NCBI GenBank assembly: GCA_034401135.1 | Contig: JAWZSP010000001.1 | Location: 1,674,001-1,738,000 of the forward strand | Direction: 5' to 3' | Source: Volutella citrinella | Lineage: Eukaryota; Ascomycota; Sordariomycetes; Hypocreales; Nectriaceae | Length of the DNA stretch: 64,000 nt | Shown here: piece after piece, positions 1 through 12,063 of the stretch | How the letters are laid out: each line of letters opens with the position of its first letter | Numbering within the stretch: the stretch's first letter is position 1 | Translations under genes and position numbers: made by a program | The notes under the pieces: generated by a model | Told to the model about the DNA's origin: nothing | The model's database searches: none | What the model saw: the letters and a program-made list of their open reading frames with translations, nothing else

Positions 1-436
1 GCCCGTAGCCAAGGCCGTCCGTCCAACAGCCGTCGAGATAGCAGGGAGTCCGTTGACCAAGTGTGGGCCGTGGCGGGCACACGGCGGGCGGAACGAGACC
101 ATGAGTAATGGGGGGGCTTCTTTCTGGTCGTGGAGTTGTTGTAAAGCAAGCCGAGATTGAATGTGTCGGGGAGTTGTCATGGACGGGTTGCCCGCTCGAC
201 TGGATCCTGGATTTTGCCCTGGACGCTGATTGTCGTATTTGAAGTCAACATCACGGCCTCGTCCGTCACTTGCTTCGACCTCTCTCTCGCATCTCGCATG
301 AGTCACATCTCTTCTTATCGCGCCTGAGCGAACCCCCTGCGACTAGTTCTATGCCCTGTATATAACGCCATTGAGTCTTTCCGCAAGACCCGGGCAGCAG
401 AAGCGCAAAACAAACAGCAACCGATCAACAACAGCC
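1..436. other. left edge: upstream region of the Tpo1-like gene
   Basis: No gene is supported here. This is the upstream region of the MFS gene starting at 437. The last 100 bases before the ATG contain A-rich, AAC-rich sequence (around 400-430), as is common in fungal leaders. No TATA box stands out. Longer open frames in this area are antisense shadows of exon 1. Confidence 0.6.
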
Positions 437-3090
437 ATGGACCCCGATGCTGAGAAGGCGCCCGTCCGGGACGTCGACGTCGACAGCGACAGCCGGGACG
501 AGACGCTGACCAACTTCGAGCCCATCCGGACTGAAGCGCAACCGGCGCTGTCGCTCTCGCCCTCGGCCAAGTCGTCCGCCGCCATCAGCCGCACCTACTC
601 GCACAATGGCTACGGCATCTGCGAGGGCGCCAAGGAGTCCGACGAGGAAGCCCAGACGGCGCAGGGCCAGGATCCCGACGAGGTCAATTGGGACGGACCA
701 GACGGCGGCGTCGAGGATCCCATGTGCCCGCGCAGCTTCGGCAAGCTGAGGAAATGGATCATCACCATCATCGTGTCGCTCGGCAGTTTCTGCGTGTGAG
801 TAGATCCTCCCCCCTTCCTTGCTGCGATCAAAGCCGTCGAGCTGGTTGTTTTGTCGTGGCCTGGAATGATGCTGACCACGAGACGGCAAACCTCCAGCAC
901 CGCCGCCAGTTCCATCTACACGCAGACGTACCCCCAGATGGAGGCCGACTTTGGCAACTCGCGCATCGTCTCCGTCCTCGGCCTGTCCACCTTCGTGCTC
1001 GGCATCAGCCTGGGCCCCCTGCTCATGAGCCCGCTGAGCGAGTTCTACGGCCGCCGCCCCATCTACCTCGTCTCCTGGACGCTGTACCTCATCTGGATCA
1101 TCCCCGAGGCCGTCGCGAACAACGTCGCCACCGTAATCATCGCCCGCTTCTTCGATGGCTTTGCCGGCAGCTCGTTCCTCGCCGTGTCGGGTGGCACCGT
1201 GGGCGACCTGTTCGCAAAGCAGGACCTGCAGGCGCCCATGATGCTCTTCTCCCTGGCCCCCTTTATCGGCCCTTCCATCGGTCCTCTGATCGGCGGCTTC
1301 ATCAACTTTTACGTCGACTGGAGGTGGACGTACTGGGTGCTCCTGATCTGGGCCTTTGTCCTGCTCCTGGCCATCGTTTTCCTCGTCCCAGAGACTTATC
1401 GTTAGTACCATCAGACAAAACCCATCATGAGGTGGAATAAGGAGGCGTCTGGCTAACCTGAAATCTTCACAGACCCCATCCTCCTCAGGAAAAAGGCCGA
1501 GAAGCTGCGCAAGGAGACGGGCAACGAGAGCCTCAAGGCCCCAGCCGAAAAGGTGGAAAAGTCCGTCATGAGCGCCATCGGCCACTCTCTGCTGCGTCCC
1601 TTTGAGCTCCTCATCTTCGAGCCAATGTGCCTCAACCTGTGCATCTTCTCCGCCATCCTCCTCGGCATCCTCTACCTCTTCTTCGGCGCGTTCCCCCTCG
1701 TCTTCATCAAGGTCTACGGCTTCAACCAGTGGCAGGTCGGCCTGACCTTCTTGGGCATCCTCACCGGCATGCTGTCGACCGTCTTCCTCGACTCCGTCTG
1801 GTACCGCGTGCGCGCCAACCTCATCCTCAAGGCCGGGGGCGCCAGCGAGCCCGAGTTTCGCCTCCCGCCCGTCATTGCCGGGTCCTTTCTCGTCCCGGCC
1901 GGCATCTTCATGTTCGGCTGGTCCTGCTACCCTTGGGTTCACTGGATCGTGCCCATCATCGGGTCCGCCTTGTTTGGAGCTGGGTAAGTGAGAAAAGAAA
2001 TTAACATACACATGAACACGCAGCACCCACACATACACATACACATACACATACACCTACACCATACACCATACATCAAGCCCACCTCCCTTTGCTTTGC
2101 CTACCCACGCAGCACGCAGCCATCGTACGTGTGTGGGCGGGCGCGCTCATGCGTCCATCCGCAGCACGACAGCCCGTGGCTTCCGGGCAAAAAAGAAATC
2201 CAGGTGCAGACTGCAGCGAGCACATTGCGATCTACAATGCAGCGCAACTTTGGCCGTCTGATTGAGCCTGGACGACTACTCTGTGGAACCCGGGAAGACG
2301 GAGCTGGGCTGAGCACACTGTCGTGCAATCATGCCTGTCCGGTGTCTCTCCGTCTCTGTGCGCGCAGGACCCAAGCTCACGGAAATCCTGTGTGTCTCGG
2401 ATCACAAGCCCTTAGTCAGGCCTTGGTCATTGATGTTTCCCCTTGTCCCCCTTCTGCGCTCGGTGTCGTGTCGTCCCTCTCTGCATTTCGCTCAGCTGTG
2501 AGCTGTGGCTAACCGCTCCCTTACTACCATAGGACCATTCTTGTCTTCAGTGGCATCTTCACTTTTCTGGTAGGTTCATCATCCATGCCCCCCCAAGACC
2601 CGCCTGTGCCGCTGGTTCACGTTTGGGAAAGAAAAAAACCCAGGTGGCTGGCGCTCAAGAGGGCTTGCGCTCGTGCCAGGATGCAGACAATGCTGATATC
2701 ATGACTTCTAGGTGGATGCCTATCCGCAGTCCGCTGCTAGCGCCCTGGCCGCCAATGCATTCGTGCGTTGTGCGTTTGCTGGTGAGTTTTGCCTCTTTTC
2801 ACTCTGTATCCTCCCAAACCCACTATGCCTACCTGTCGACATGCTCAAGCGAGCGGCAATTGGAACGCTTGGGGGGTGGAGGTTGCTGTCCCCCTATCCG
2901 ACCCTCATCATGGCTGACTGTTGCTGCAGCCGCATTTCCCTTGTTTGGCAATCAGATGTACATGAAATTGAACAACCACTGGGCCTCATCACTGCTGGCT
3001 TTTCTCACAGTGGCCATGATGCCGTTCCCGTACATCTTCTTCCGATACGGTAAGAAGATTCGAGCCAAGAGCCGATTCGCCACCTCTTGA
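437..3090 (+). CDS. MFS transporter, DHA1 family, Tpo1-like (polyamine/drug exporter)
   Basis: Predicted 12-helix drug:H+ antiporter of the plasma membrane, about 546 residues. I model six exons: 437-795, 898-1400, 1473-1983, 2533-2569, 2712-2781 and 2930-3090; all junctions are GT-AG and keep frame. The N-terminus is a long acidic cytosolic tail. Helix 1 is broken by intron 1. Exon 2 carries the loop motif SEFYGRRPIYLVSW and ends in PETYHPILLRKKAEKLR, read across the exon 2/3 junction, which is typical of the Tpo1/CaaX-drug-resistance DHA1 branch. The last exon ends in the basic tail YGKKIRAKSRFATS. Intron 3 is 549 nt, unusually long, with an ACACAT microsatellite. Exon 4 is only 37 nt. The substrate (polyamine or another cationic drug) cannot be decided from sequence. 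The family call is firm; the small exons 4 and 5 are slightly less certain. Confidence 0.88.
2018..2075. repeat. ACACAT-type microsatellite inside an intron
   Basis: A run of ACACAT/CACACAT units with minor variants lies in intron 3 of the Tpo1-like gene, starting about 35 bases after the donor site. It explains the artefactual antisense MYVYVYVYV reading frame. Confidence 0.8.
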
Positions 3091-3824
3091 TGGATGTGGC
3101 GTCCAGTATGGCCGACGCAGGACTCGGCAGTTGTGGGAATAGAAGCTCCAGTATCAAGCCGGGGGACGGGAGCCATGCTATGCCTCCCTCCCCCCCCCCT
3201 CATCCAAAGCCGCGGAATACGCGGCACCATTGACCTCATCAACATCTCGCACATGCGGCGTCTCAGCCCATTCGCAGAGGCGTGCGCGCCACCGCCTCAG
3301 GCACCGTCCAGGTGGGATGCCAGGAGAGGAGGACAAGTACAACAGGCTGCGTGGCATACGGATCAATGCGCCGGGCAGAAATGGACCCAGCTGGCCAGCC
3401 GCGGAAGCGGGCGCGGTTGCACGGACGGGGCAGGATGAATGGAGGAGGGACAGCGCATCAGCACATGAGGTTGTATCACAGTCATGACGGTGACGCCACC
3501 ACATTGAGAGGCTGGCCAGATATTGGCATTTTGAGCTGTGCCACATCTTTCTTGCCTTGATGGCGGGTCTATTGGTGCACCCCATGACAAAAGTACATGG
3601 GCTAGTCGCTTGCGGGCTGTAGCTGGAGATGTAATTTCATGGAAACAACAATCTTGGTAGAAAAAAAAAAGAAATACACATGCATCTGTTCATCTCGCCG
3701 ACACAGCTTAGCATCATTTGTGACGTGCTTTTTGGACCCGCTGCGCTGCGGGGTTGAACGATGAGCTGGCTGACAAGCATATGTAGGCAATGGATGGCGT
3801 CGGCAGAGGCGTCGGCGCAAGCCA
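3091..3824. other. gene-less spacer with 3' ends of two convergent genes
   Basis: This 734-base interval separates the stop of the MFS gene from the stop of the minus-strand secreted-protein gene. It holds a C10 run near 3190 and an A10 run at 3661. Open frames overlap in several frames with no domain-like composition. If the secreted-protein gene is frameshifted (see findings), its former coding sequence would extend into 3637-3824. Confidence 0.55.
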
Positions 3825-4181
3825 TCATGATCGATGTGCACAGGTAAAACGGGGGTGTCTTGTCGAGAGTGGCAATGGTGACAATGGAATTGACTTGGTA
3901 GTGTACAATCTGGTGAACCCACTCTCGAGATGTATTGAACCCACACCATTCTTCATCTTGTTGCAAAAGTCGTCAAATTCGTTGATAAAAATCCAGTTGT
4001 TGGTAACATTCCATGCATTCAATCCCGTCTTTGGGCCGGTAATGCGTTTGCATTCTGCCTTATATTGTCGAGGTTTTCTCGGTTTATCGATGTCTTTCTC
4101 ACTATGACCGACGTCGACGGCCTGGGCAGCGATGGGCACAGCTGCAACAGCGGCCATGATGACAACAAGGTTGAGCTTCAT
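3825..4181 (-). CDS. small secreted protein, unknown function (possibly frameshifted)
   Basis: I do not recognise the family. The frame starting at 4181 encodes 118 residues. Residues 1-20 (MKLNLVVIMAAVAAVPIAAQ) form a clear signal peptide with an AQA-like cleavage site, so the product should be secreted. A longer frame starts at 4337, but the signal peptide argues for 4181. The mature part is basic then aromatic (CKRITGPKTGLNAWNVTNNW) with only three cysteines. The odd cysteine number and a low-complexity tail rich in Ser, Pro and Leu suggest the last 45 residues are not the true C-terminus. A neighbouring frame continues with more protein-like sequence containing several further cysteines. 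It may be a small effector-type protein gene, or a decayed copy. No enzymatic motif is visible. Confidence 0.5.
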   Translation of the reverse strand: MKLNLVVIMAAVAAVPIAAQAVDVGHSEKDIDKPRKPRQYKAECKRITGPKTGLNAWNVTNNWIFINEFDDFCNKMKNGVGSIHLESGFTRLYTTKSIPLSPLPLSTRHPRFTCAHRS

Positions 4182-7100
4182 CCTGGCTGTGGAATTGGAT
4201 AGTAGATGGAGCGGTGATTCGGAAAGTAGATTCCCGTGTGAGATAACGTCGATAAATAACAAGCCCTTTGCAAGAGGATATGCTTGATCACTATCAGGAT
4301 AGTGCGCTAGGATTGTAGACGGTGCCATCTTTGTCATGTCTGAGGGGGCTGAAGGATCTCACTAACTCCGCCCAGCAACTCGCACAGCCTCTATTTTTGG
4401 TTGTGCACTTTTAGCAACCACCTGCAACTTGACTTCACAGACTCTGAGGAGGATCGCCAGCCGACTCGGAGTTTTCCACTAAGCACCCCCAAAGCCCATT
4501 TTCGTGAGAGTTGCGAATCCTGCGGTGTTGGCGCTGAGCATCCAGGCGGTGGCACACCGCCAAGTCGGCCTACGAGCTTGAAATGTAGATGACTGTTGCT
4601 GATGCAGATGGATTCAATATTGGTCAATAGCCGTGCCACAGCCTTGGGAGGATGTGATTGACTATTTGCTTCCCTACCTCGACTCCCAAGACTAGCTGGG
4701 CAGCGGTGAATACTCCGCTCCTGGCGACATGACTCGCGAGAATCTCCATGCGCCTCCTAGAAAGGCAAAGTTGAGAGCAACACCCCCGCCAGGCTGGGAT
4801 TCATGAAGCACTCCCGGCCTCCGGGGCCGGATCTGATGCGATCGACGGCATTGATGGAGCATCGGATCTCAGCAGCTGCATCCAGGTCAAGCCCGCCGGG
4901 GCAGCTGAGATGACGGAACAATGGCAGCTTGCCATGTCACCAGACTCGACGCACCTCATCGGCCACCATCATGGATAGCCATTTCATCTCTCGACGCCCA
5001 ACCCACTAGGATCCTGGGCATACATCTCGCTTCAGCTCGCGCGACAGGCGAGCTCGCCACTGCATCACATCTCATCCAGCTTGACCGATCTGCATCAGAA
5101 TCCGGGGCGAGGATGGAGGGCTAGTGGCCCGAGGCCAAGTTAACGAGTACGACGGGCCTTGGCGGGCACAGAAGAAAGCAACCGTGATGTCACGGTGTCA
5201 CCGGAGAGAAGTCCAGCCCTGCTACCTAGTACACAGGTGCCAATTGTCTAGCAAACCCAGCGCGGACCATAGATAGAATTCTGGGGCACAATGGCAGCTG
5301 CGGCTCACTTTCGCGAATACGCCTTATTTAGCGACCATGCCGTGACACTTTGGCCTTCAGATCCCGATACGAAGCTAGGGACAGTTCTGTTTCACAACGC
5401 CGGTCCCACGGATCACGGTTGGCGGGCTGCACTGTCGTGCACTGCAAGAGGGAGAGGAACCAACCACAGACGAGGATGGGAAACCCCTCCTTTGGATGTG
5501 TTGGCTAAATCTTCGATAGAGTTGGGGACTTGAGGAACTGGGGGTAGCCTTGCTGACGTTGGCTTGACCCATTCGCTGTACAACAAGGGTCCAGGGGTGC
5601 GACGGAGTGCAGTGGCAGGCATCTTGAACCCGTTCTAGGATGGAATTGATGAGTATGAGACGGCCCGGCTTGGAGCCCGCGGCGCGACGGATGGAGACTG
5701 CTCATGTGCCAGAGTCACATCGAGTGTTGGCGGCGATGGGTAGCTTGATCCCCGATGCGAAGAAAGAAAAGCAAAGATATTCTTGGGCTTATGCGGTACG
5801 TACGGCCGCAACATCACGGCTGGGAGTTCAAAGCAAAGCCTCGAGGGTATGTCGAGAGAAACAGTGGGAACGACGGTTTCTGACCAACCATGGCGAGGGT
5901 GGGAAAACTCCCATGGGGATCGACAAGGGTGGTTTGAGCCTCTTGCCAGGATCCAGGCGCGGTTCGGCTATCGAGAGCGCAACTAACGCCAACTGCTGCA
6001 TGTTGGTGACATGAGTACTCCGTACGTGGGTAAATGTTCGTAGAATGCAGCTCATCAGGTAGGCCAAGGGACCCATGCGCAATTTCGCTCGCTCGCTCAG
6101 AGCCGCCATGGGCGTCTTGGGTGTTTCCTGTCGAGAGCCACCCTGCCCCGCAAAACGCAGTACATTGCAGCATAATGCGGGCGGCATGTACACGTCTGTC
6201 GTATGCAGATGCTGATGCCAGCCTTGCAGCGTGGATTGTCGGAGCAGCGTCGAATACACACACCTTTGGCGGAATCTCTGTGCGGTGAGAGGCCACACCC
6301 AGCAGCGGAAGAAGCAAAGGCGGCGACCGGGTCCTGGGGAGGTAGCCTCAGGTAGGATTAGGAGAGTGAAACGGGGAGAAAAAGAAAGCAACGACGAAGG
6401 AGGCACGCTCTGCCTGGTCTGCCACGCTGGCAAGGGGCCCATGCGACGATGCGTATGCAGTGTTGGATACGCGATCAAGCCAAGGTGAGGCCCATTCACT
6501 GCCTCCATCTGCCGCCGCCATTTCCAGGTGACAGATGGAATCCATCCCTCCATGGATCCATGGCAATTATTATGGAGTCGAGTAACAGGAGCCGAGACCC
6601 CCGGGGTCCGATCCAATTGGGTCGAGCGGTTCCTGATCTGGCATTAACTGGATGGACGCACAGGGAAAAAGCAGGCAGATCGAGAGGGGCAATTGAAGCT
6701 GCATCTCTGTCTCATCAAAGAGATACGCCTCGCAGGCATTTTGCTGCCGATTGTTAGCAGCAGCACAACTTCCACAGGGGACCATCAAACTAGCCCCGAA
6801 TGGCTGACGGGCAGCAGTTGCTCGATAGACCGGGCCTGAGGAGGCTCCTTGGAATGCGGTGAGACAAGAACCACTTACGTAGCAGCTGCGGCATGGTGTT
6901 GGGACGAGGAGGTGCCGTGCCAGCTTCCGGCGGTCGTCGCATTCGCAGGCCGTGGACGTCACCGGCCGGTGGGAAGCGGCGTGTTGCGGTCGAATAAGGC
7001 AAGAGCGGCCTTCCGCCTCCGGCTGGGCTGCCGGATCAATGCCAAGACACATACACACCTGGGTTGGGAGGGATGCAGAAAGTACTGTGTACGTACCAGA

Positions 7101-9163
7101 CAGGCAAGCAAAAGCACGATAGGTAGGCAGGCGTGTACATGAAATTCTGATTGTGGCCTTGCCTTGCACCTACCGCTTTGAACCTCCTTCCCCTGCCAGC
7201 CTGCCTAATCTCAGGACCAGTAGCTTCTCCATTGCATCGCATTGAGTGCCTCGAGTCGAGGAAAGTCACGTCGATGCCTCTCCTCTCGTGCCAATCAGCA
7301 GGTCCGGCGCCTACATGCCTGTCGCGCCGAGCGTCTGTCTCCATCTCCCTCTTACACCACAACCCGTACTGCTAATTAACCTACGGGGTAATAGTTTTCA
7401 GCTTTGGGGGTCACGCACTGCTGACTCGTTTCTTTGTCCACTCGCTCAGATACGCTGCAGCAGTTTTCTTTCTTTTCCTGCGGCTGCACCCCTGGCTGTG
7501 CCGTTACGTACATGGGAAACTTGGGGGTTTGTCTCGCCCAGACGCTGATGTTCAGCAGACACGCAAGACTGTCTCGGGCGCTGGGCTGTCATGGCGAGCA
7601 TGCGCAAGCCCATACCCATAGCCATGCTCAAAAAAAAAGAAACAAAGCCTGGTTCCGGGTACCTGAGTGAGCCCGCTTCGACGGCGGAGTTGAAGGGCCC
7701 CTGCCACCATTGCTCATCATCCTTGGGCAAGCCCACTACTGACCTAGGTAGTCACCTGCGCAGCATCTGCGCCAATACTGGATCTGACGGGCAGACGCTG
7801 TTCGCCTGTTGATAGACTCTTCTGGGCTTTCCAGGCTTGTAGCAACGGTGCTGCAGTCGCGCGACCAGTGGTGGCCGCTAGACTACCCCGGTCGTCCAGC
7901 ACGAAGATGCAACGGAATGCGGCCCAGAGGCATCGGGTATATTCGGAACGCGGCTAGCTGGAGAAAAACTGGTCTGCGTGAGCGCGCGTTTACATGCGCT
8001 GAACGGGTTTCAAATGTACCTTTACTGTACCTCAATGGATACGCAATTCAGTCAGGCATCGTGGGCTTCTCAGGACCTTATGCGCCAATGTCACTGCGGT
8101 GGCTGGCAGTCGTGAGAGCGGCGGGTGGATTCATGGCCAAAGCCTCATAAGACTCCATTCTGACATCGCCCTTGTCCTTGGCTGTGCCGCCCGGAATAGT
8201 GCACAACCGCCCATACAGAGCAATTGCAATTGCTGGGAGGCGTCCAGGAGCCGGGTTCCCACTCACCCATGACCCCCTGAGATCCACGACGCAGCAGCCA
8301 CTTGCCTCCCCTCCCGGCGAGCGGTAGCCGTGACAGGCAGCACACGGTCTGCTGAGAGGCCCTGACCTAGAGGGATCGAGGAGGTTGGGGGTACATCCAC
8401 GGGGTTCGTTCGGTGACAGGAGCCGAATGTACGGAACCGATGCCCTCAATGCTGCACTGCCGGCAAGTTGGAGATACTTTGCAAGATCTCCATCATCCAT
8501 CAGCGAGAGCGGCGGCATCAACAAGACGAGTGACTGCAGTGAGCCTTGCAAATCGGTCATGCCGCTAATAGCGCGCCTCAGGCGCCACGGTCTTCGCGAA
8601 CGCAAGCCCGCCGATCCAGTTCGGTGAGATGGGTCGCGACAGCTCTGAGGCGGTTGGCGTCAGCCTGTAGGCCGAGCCAGTGGGAATCCAAGGATTTGTC
8701 TCCATACCCGGCAGGCTCTGGACCTGACGCGGGGCTGGATGACAGCGCTCTGAAGCGGGATCCGCTCGCAACCTGGAACTGGAACCCCGCAGTCTGGTCC
8801 GAGTGGCCGTGAGCCCGTTCAAACAACAGTCAAGAAAATTCGGCACAGGCGCCATTGCCTTTTGTGCGGCGAAACGGGTTCTTTCGCGACGAATTCTACG
8901 CTCTGTATCCGACCAGAGCACTAATATTGTTGTGGTTGTAGATGTCGGGTCCTCCTCGGATTGGTGGACGAATGGAGGAAGATGGCCATCTGCTTTCCCA
9001 GTACGGCCTGTTACATGTGTGTGTGTGTATGTGGCTTGTTGGCACAGGTCCCGGGCGCTACTACCGGCCAGAGGTGTCCATGTCTGCTCAGCCTACCGCC
9101 GTCACATCAAATTACCAGTGCCAGGCCACACAGCCAGTCCCTTCCGGTGTCCCTCCTCTTCCC

Positions 9164-9203
9164 GCCGGCCGGCCGGCCGGTTCACACACACGCGCGCGCG
9201 CAC
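9164..9203. repeat. GGCC run plus alternating CA/CG tract
   Basis: A perfect CCGG repeat (9164-9180) is followed at 9183-9203 by 21 bases of strict pyrimidine-purine alternation, CACACACA then CGCGCGCGCG then CAC. The second tract has the composition of Z-DNA-prone sequence. Confidence 0.8.
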
Positions 9204-10639
9204 CCATCGTCTTTGTCGCTGACAGGGCCAGGGATACGTGCATATGGGAGTGGTGATGTGCGCTGGGTATATGGGGGCGGCCTTCGTGGATCAACTGCCA
9301 GGTACATACACACCTTGGCCTCTCACTAAGAGGGGGAGCTAGCGCAAGAGAGAAAATGCCCCCAGCACTCCTTTATTAGTGGTAACTACTAGTATAATGT
9401 GGTAGTGACTGGCATGTACGTAAGGTACTGCCACTAGTCGCCTGCCAGATGCAGGCGTCAGTCACGGTGAAGGGCCTGGTATATTGATTCTGCAGCAATG
9501 CAGCTTGTCCTCGCCGTCCCGTGTGCCTAGGCCCCCCAGTTCAGGGACAGGTCTCGTATGTATGCTGCAAGACTGACTGGCCGCGGCTGTAAATGTCGGC
9601 ATCCCTGCGTGACCAATTCCCAGACCCCCCAACCCTGGTCTCTTCCATTGTGAATGGAGTACGGAGTACATGTCCGGAGAGCGTGGGGAGGGAATGGGGC
9701 GGGCATATTCACAAATCGCCCCCCCTGGACTACTACTGCTGAACTTAGTGCTCTGGTGAGGGATGGGCGGCTCGCGTTGACAGTCTTACATGCTAGCAGG
9801 AGTGTCTGGCAATTACACACACAATGCCGCGGCAGGGCCTGAGACCGCGGACGGCATCCATATACCGGATTCGTGCGCGCCCCTCGCCCAATTACGATGA
9901 CGTCCATTGAGACGGATTCACAAGCCGGCACCTCTGCTCAGTATTAGCGTGTGCCCGGTTTTAAGCTTTAGCCTTTTTGGTGTCCTTGGCCAATTCAACG
10001 CGACCCAACGTCGCAGTGAGGCAGCTGGGTACCTCCCTTCCCCCAGGAGGGGCCCAAAGCGGTACCTCAGGAAGTTTCCATGTCATTGCGACAGCGAGGT
10101 TGCGCATTCGTCATGAAGTCCCGCCTCAGAGCAGAGCAGAGCTTCGGCACCTGGCATTCTGGTCCATCGCGACCCCAGAGAACGAGACAGGTGGACGGGC
10201 AGATTGGCAGAGATAGCCGGCAAGCAAGTAGCTACTAGTAGTACCATGGCCTATGGCGCTGAGGCACAGAGAGAATGAGGCACAGAATGCAGCCCATCGT
10301 CCATCGCTCAGTGTGGCCGCCAGCATCAGTATCTGCACAAGGGCCTCCTCATCCTCATCCCATCATCCTTACACCACCCTCAGTCATTCTCCATCCGCTG
10401 CACGTCCACCACCGACACACATGCATGTGTGCGTGCCCTTGTACGTGCGTACCCGGCCGCGTACCGCCCACAAACCCACCTCGCCCATGCTGCCAGGCAA
10501 GTATGGAGTGCCTAGCGCCCCGCCCCATCCCATCCACCACCAGATCCCAGCATTTGCCCCCCCCCGCCTGGGTCCGGGGCGTGCATTCGCATTCGTAGGG
10601 GAGTCTGAGCCCCAGCAGCCCGCTGCCAGCTGGTTGTTT

Positions 10640-12063
10640 TATAGAGCCTAGACTGGCCGCAGCCGCCAACCAACCACCAACCACGGCCTCCACCCGCACC
10701 CGCCGCCTTGTCGCCTGACCTCCGACGTCCTCTGTGGTCGGTCTTTGCCCACCGCCGGCTTATTTTGCGAATTGCCTCGCTTCATCCCAATCGCAGCTGC
10801 GACTCCCCTTGTATTTACTATCTCGACACCCTCTCCCCTCACTCCTTCAGCCTTGGTTGAAGAATCCCTCTCCACTCTTGTTTCCTATTTCCTACCTGTT
10901 TCGACCACTGCGTCTCGTCTTCTTTTCTTCTGGTATACTTGGACACTCTCCCCTCAATTCTTAGCTCGTCTGGCCTGGTCGGTCCCCTTCTTCTCCACAC
11001 TCTATTTATTTAGTCTTGCCCTCGTCCTTCTCTCAACCGCGCCGGCCAGTTTCTCCTCCCCGCATCGCATCGCACACGCACACACGCACGCGCAGCTGCT
11101 CCCACGCCATCCCGCGACTGTCGCCAACCGCTGTCGTAGTGCTTCTCGTCGCCTGAGCTGAACTGAACCCAGCACGCACCTCTATGGGCCTCGGATAGCT
11201 GCATCAGCCGTCCCCTCCTCTGGTGTCGATCTCACACCGTCCCTTCGACATCGTCTGCCCCCCCTTCGTCTCGCGCCCAAAGCCTCCAGCTTCTCCTCCT
11301 GCTCCGCCACGGGACACATTCGGTTCCCGTCTGCCATACTTCGTGTTCCTTGACTTGCCTGGCGCCTCGTCTCAAAAGCCCGTCGCATCAACACGACGCC
11401 CTCCGCGTTCCTCCTCCTCCCCCGTGACGACATTGGCATTTTTCATGCCGCACGCGCCTTGATCTTTGACTCTCCAAACGTCGCACAAGAACGCCCGTTT
11501 GCGCACCTCACCACCACCCCATTGGCCACTGTTCCAGCGCACCCTGTCCAGAATACGAGCCCGAACAATCTCGGTCCCCTCCCCGTCTCTTGCGAAGCCT
11601 CGTCCACCACGTCCCGGCTGCCCGCAGCACTTTGGCCTTGCTCGTACCCAACGTTCTGCGTCATCAGCTGGCCCCTGCCTCTGCCGCTCCCACTTGGCAT
11701 TGCACAAACATACAATTTAAGCGCCGGTTTCGGCCCAACGACGAGCTAGGGAAATTGTAGCCCGCCGCTTCGCGCCACCGTGGGGTTTTATCGACTCCGT
11801 GAGCTACGCGGGTTGCGATTCCAATTTGGCAATAATCTTGTGCCTTGTTTCCTGTGTCACGGAGGCTTGGATCGGTGTGGTTCCGCAAGACTCTTGTAAG
11901 GGGTGAGAGGCCAGTCTCTGGAGGTCAGAGCCTGCATTGCCCGGCCACGCTGTGCTGCAGAGAGTCTCTAGTTCTGTGAGTTAAGAGGGCGAGGGGGATT
12001 CCAAGCCGTCGCTGTCAGCTGGCGTCCAGTGCCAGGTCCTGTATATATAAAACCTAAGACACC
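10640..12063 (+). promoter_or_regulatory. pyrimidine-rich promoter/leader of ERT1
   Basis: The plus strand is dominated by C and T between about 10,640 and 11,700, a usual look for fungal promoters and transcribed leaders. A five-codon upstream frame (MPHAP, 11445-11462) lies about 600 bases before the ERT1 start. A TATATATAA string at 12042-12050 sits only about 14 bases before the ATG, too close to act as an ordinary TATA box for that ATG. The transcription start is not determined. Confidence 0.5.

Larger units (their letters stand above)
4182..12063. other. gene-less block (about 7.9 kb) upstream of ERT1
   Basis: I find no supportable gene here. Many open frames of 60-260 codons occur, but they overlap on both strands and are rich in Arg, Ser, Pro, His, Cys and Trp, as expected for GC-rich non-coding DNA. 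Local features: a CCGG/CA/CG alternating tract at 9164-9203, GT runs near 9017, palindromes built on TACTAGTA at 9385 and 10232, and TACGGAGTA-type palindromes near 6014 and 9657. From about 10,640 to 11,700 the plus strand is strongly pyrimidine-rich, like a long fungal promoter plus 5' leader for ERT1. Non-coding RNA cannot be excluded. Confidence 0.55.

Noticed and set aside
425..2056. 543-codon open frame on the minus strand
   Set aside because: Antisense to the exons and introns of the Tpo1-like gene; its composition (Asp/Glu/Gly/Arg) comes from GC-rich third positions, and it runs across the microsatellite.
5828..6616. 262-codon minus-strand frame in the gene-less block
   Set aside because: Rich in Trp, Cys, His, Arg and Pro, overlapped by another open frame (5814-6317), no family features.
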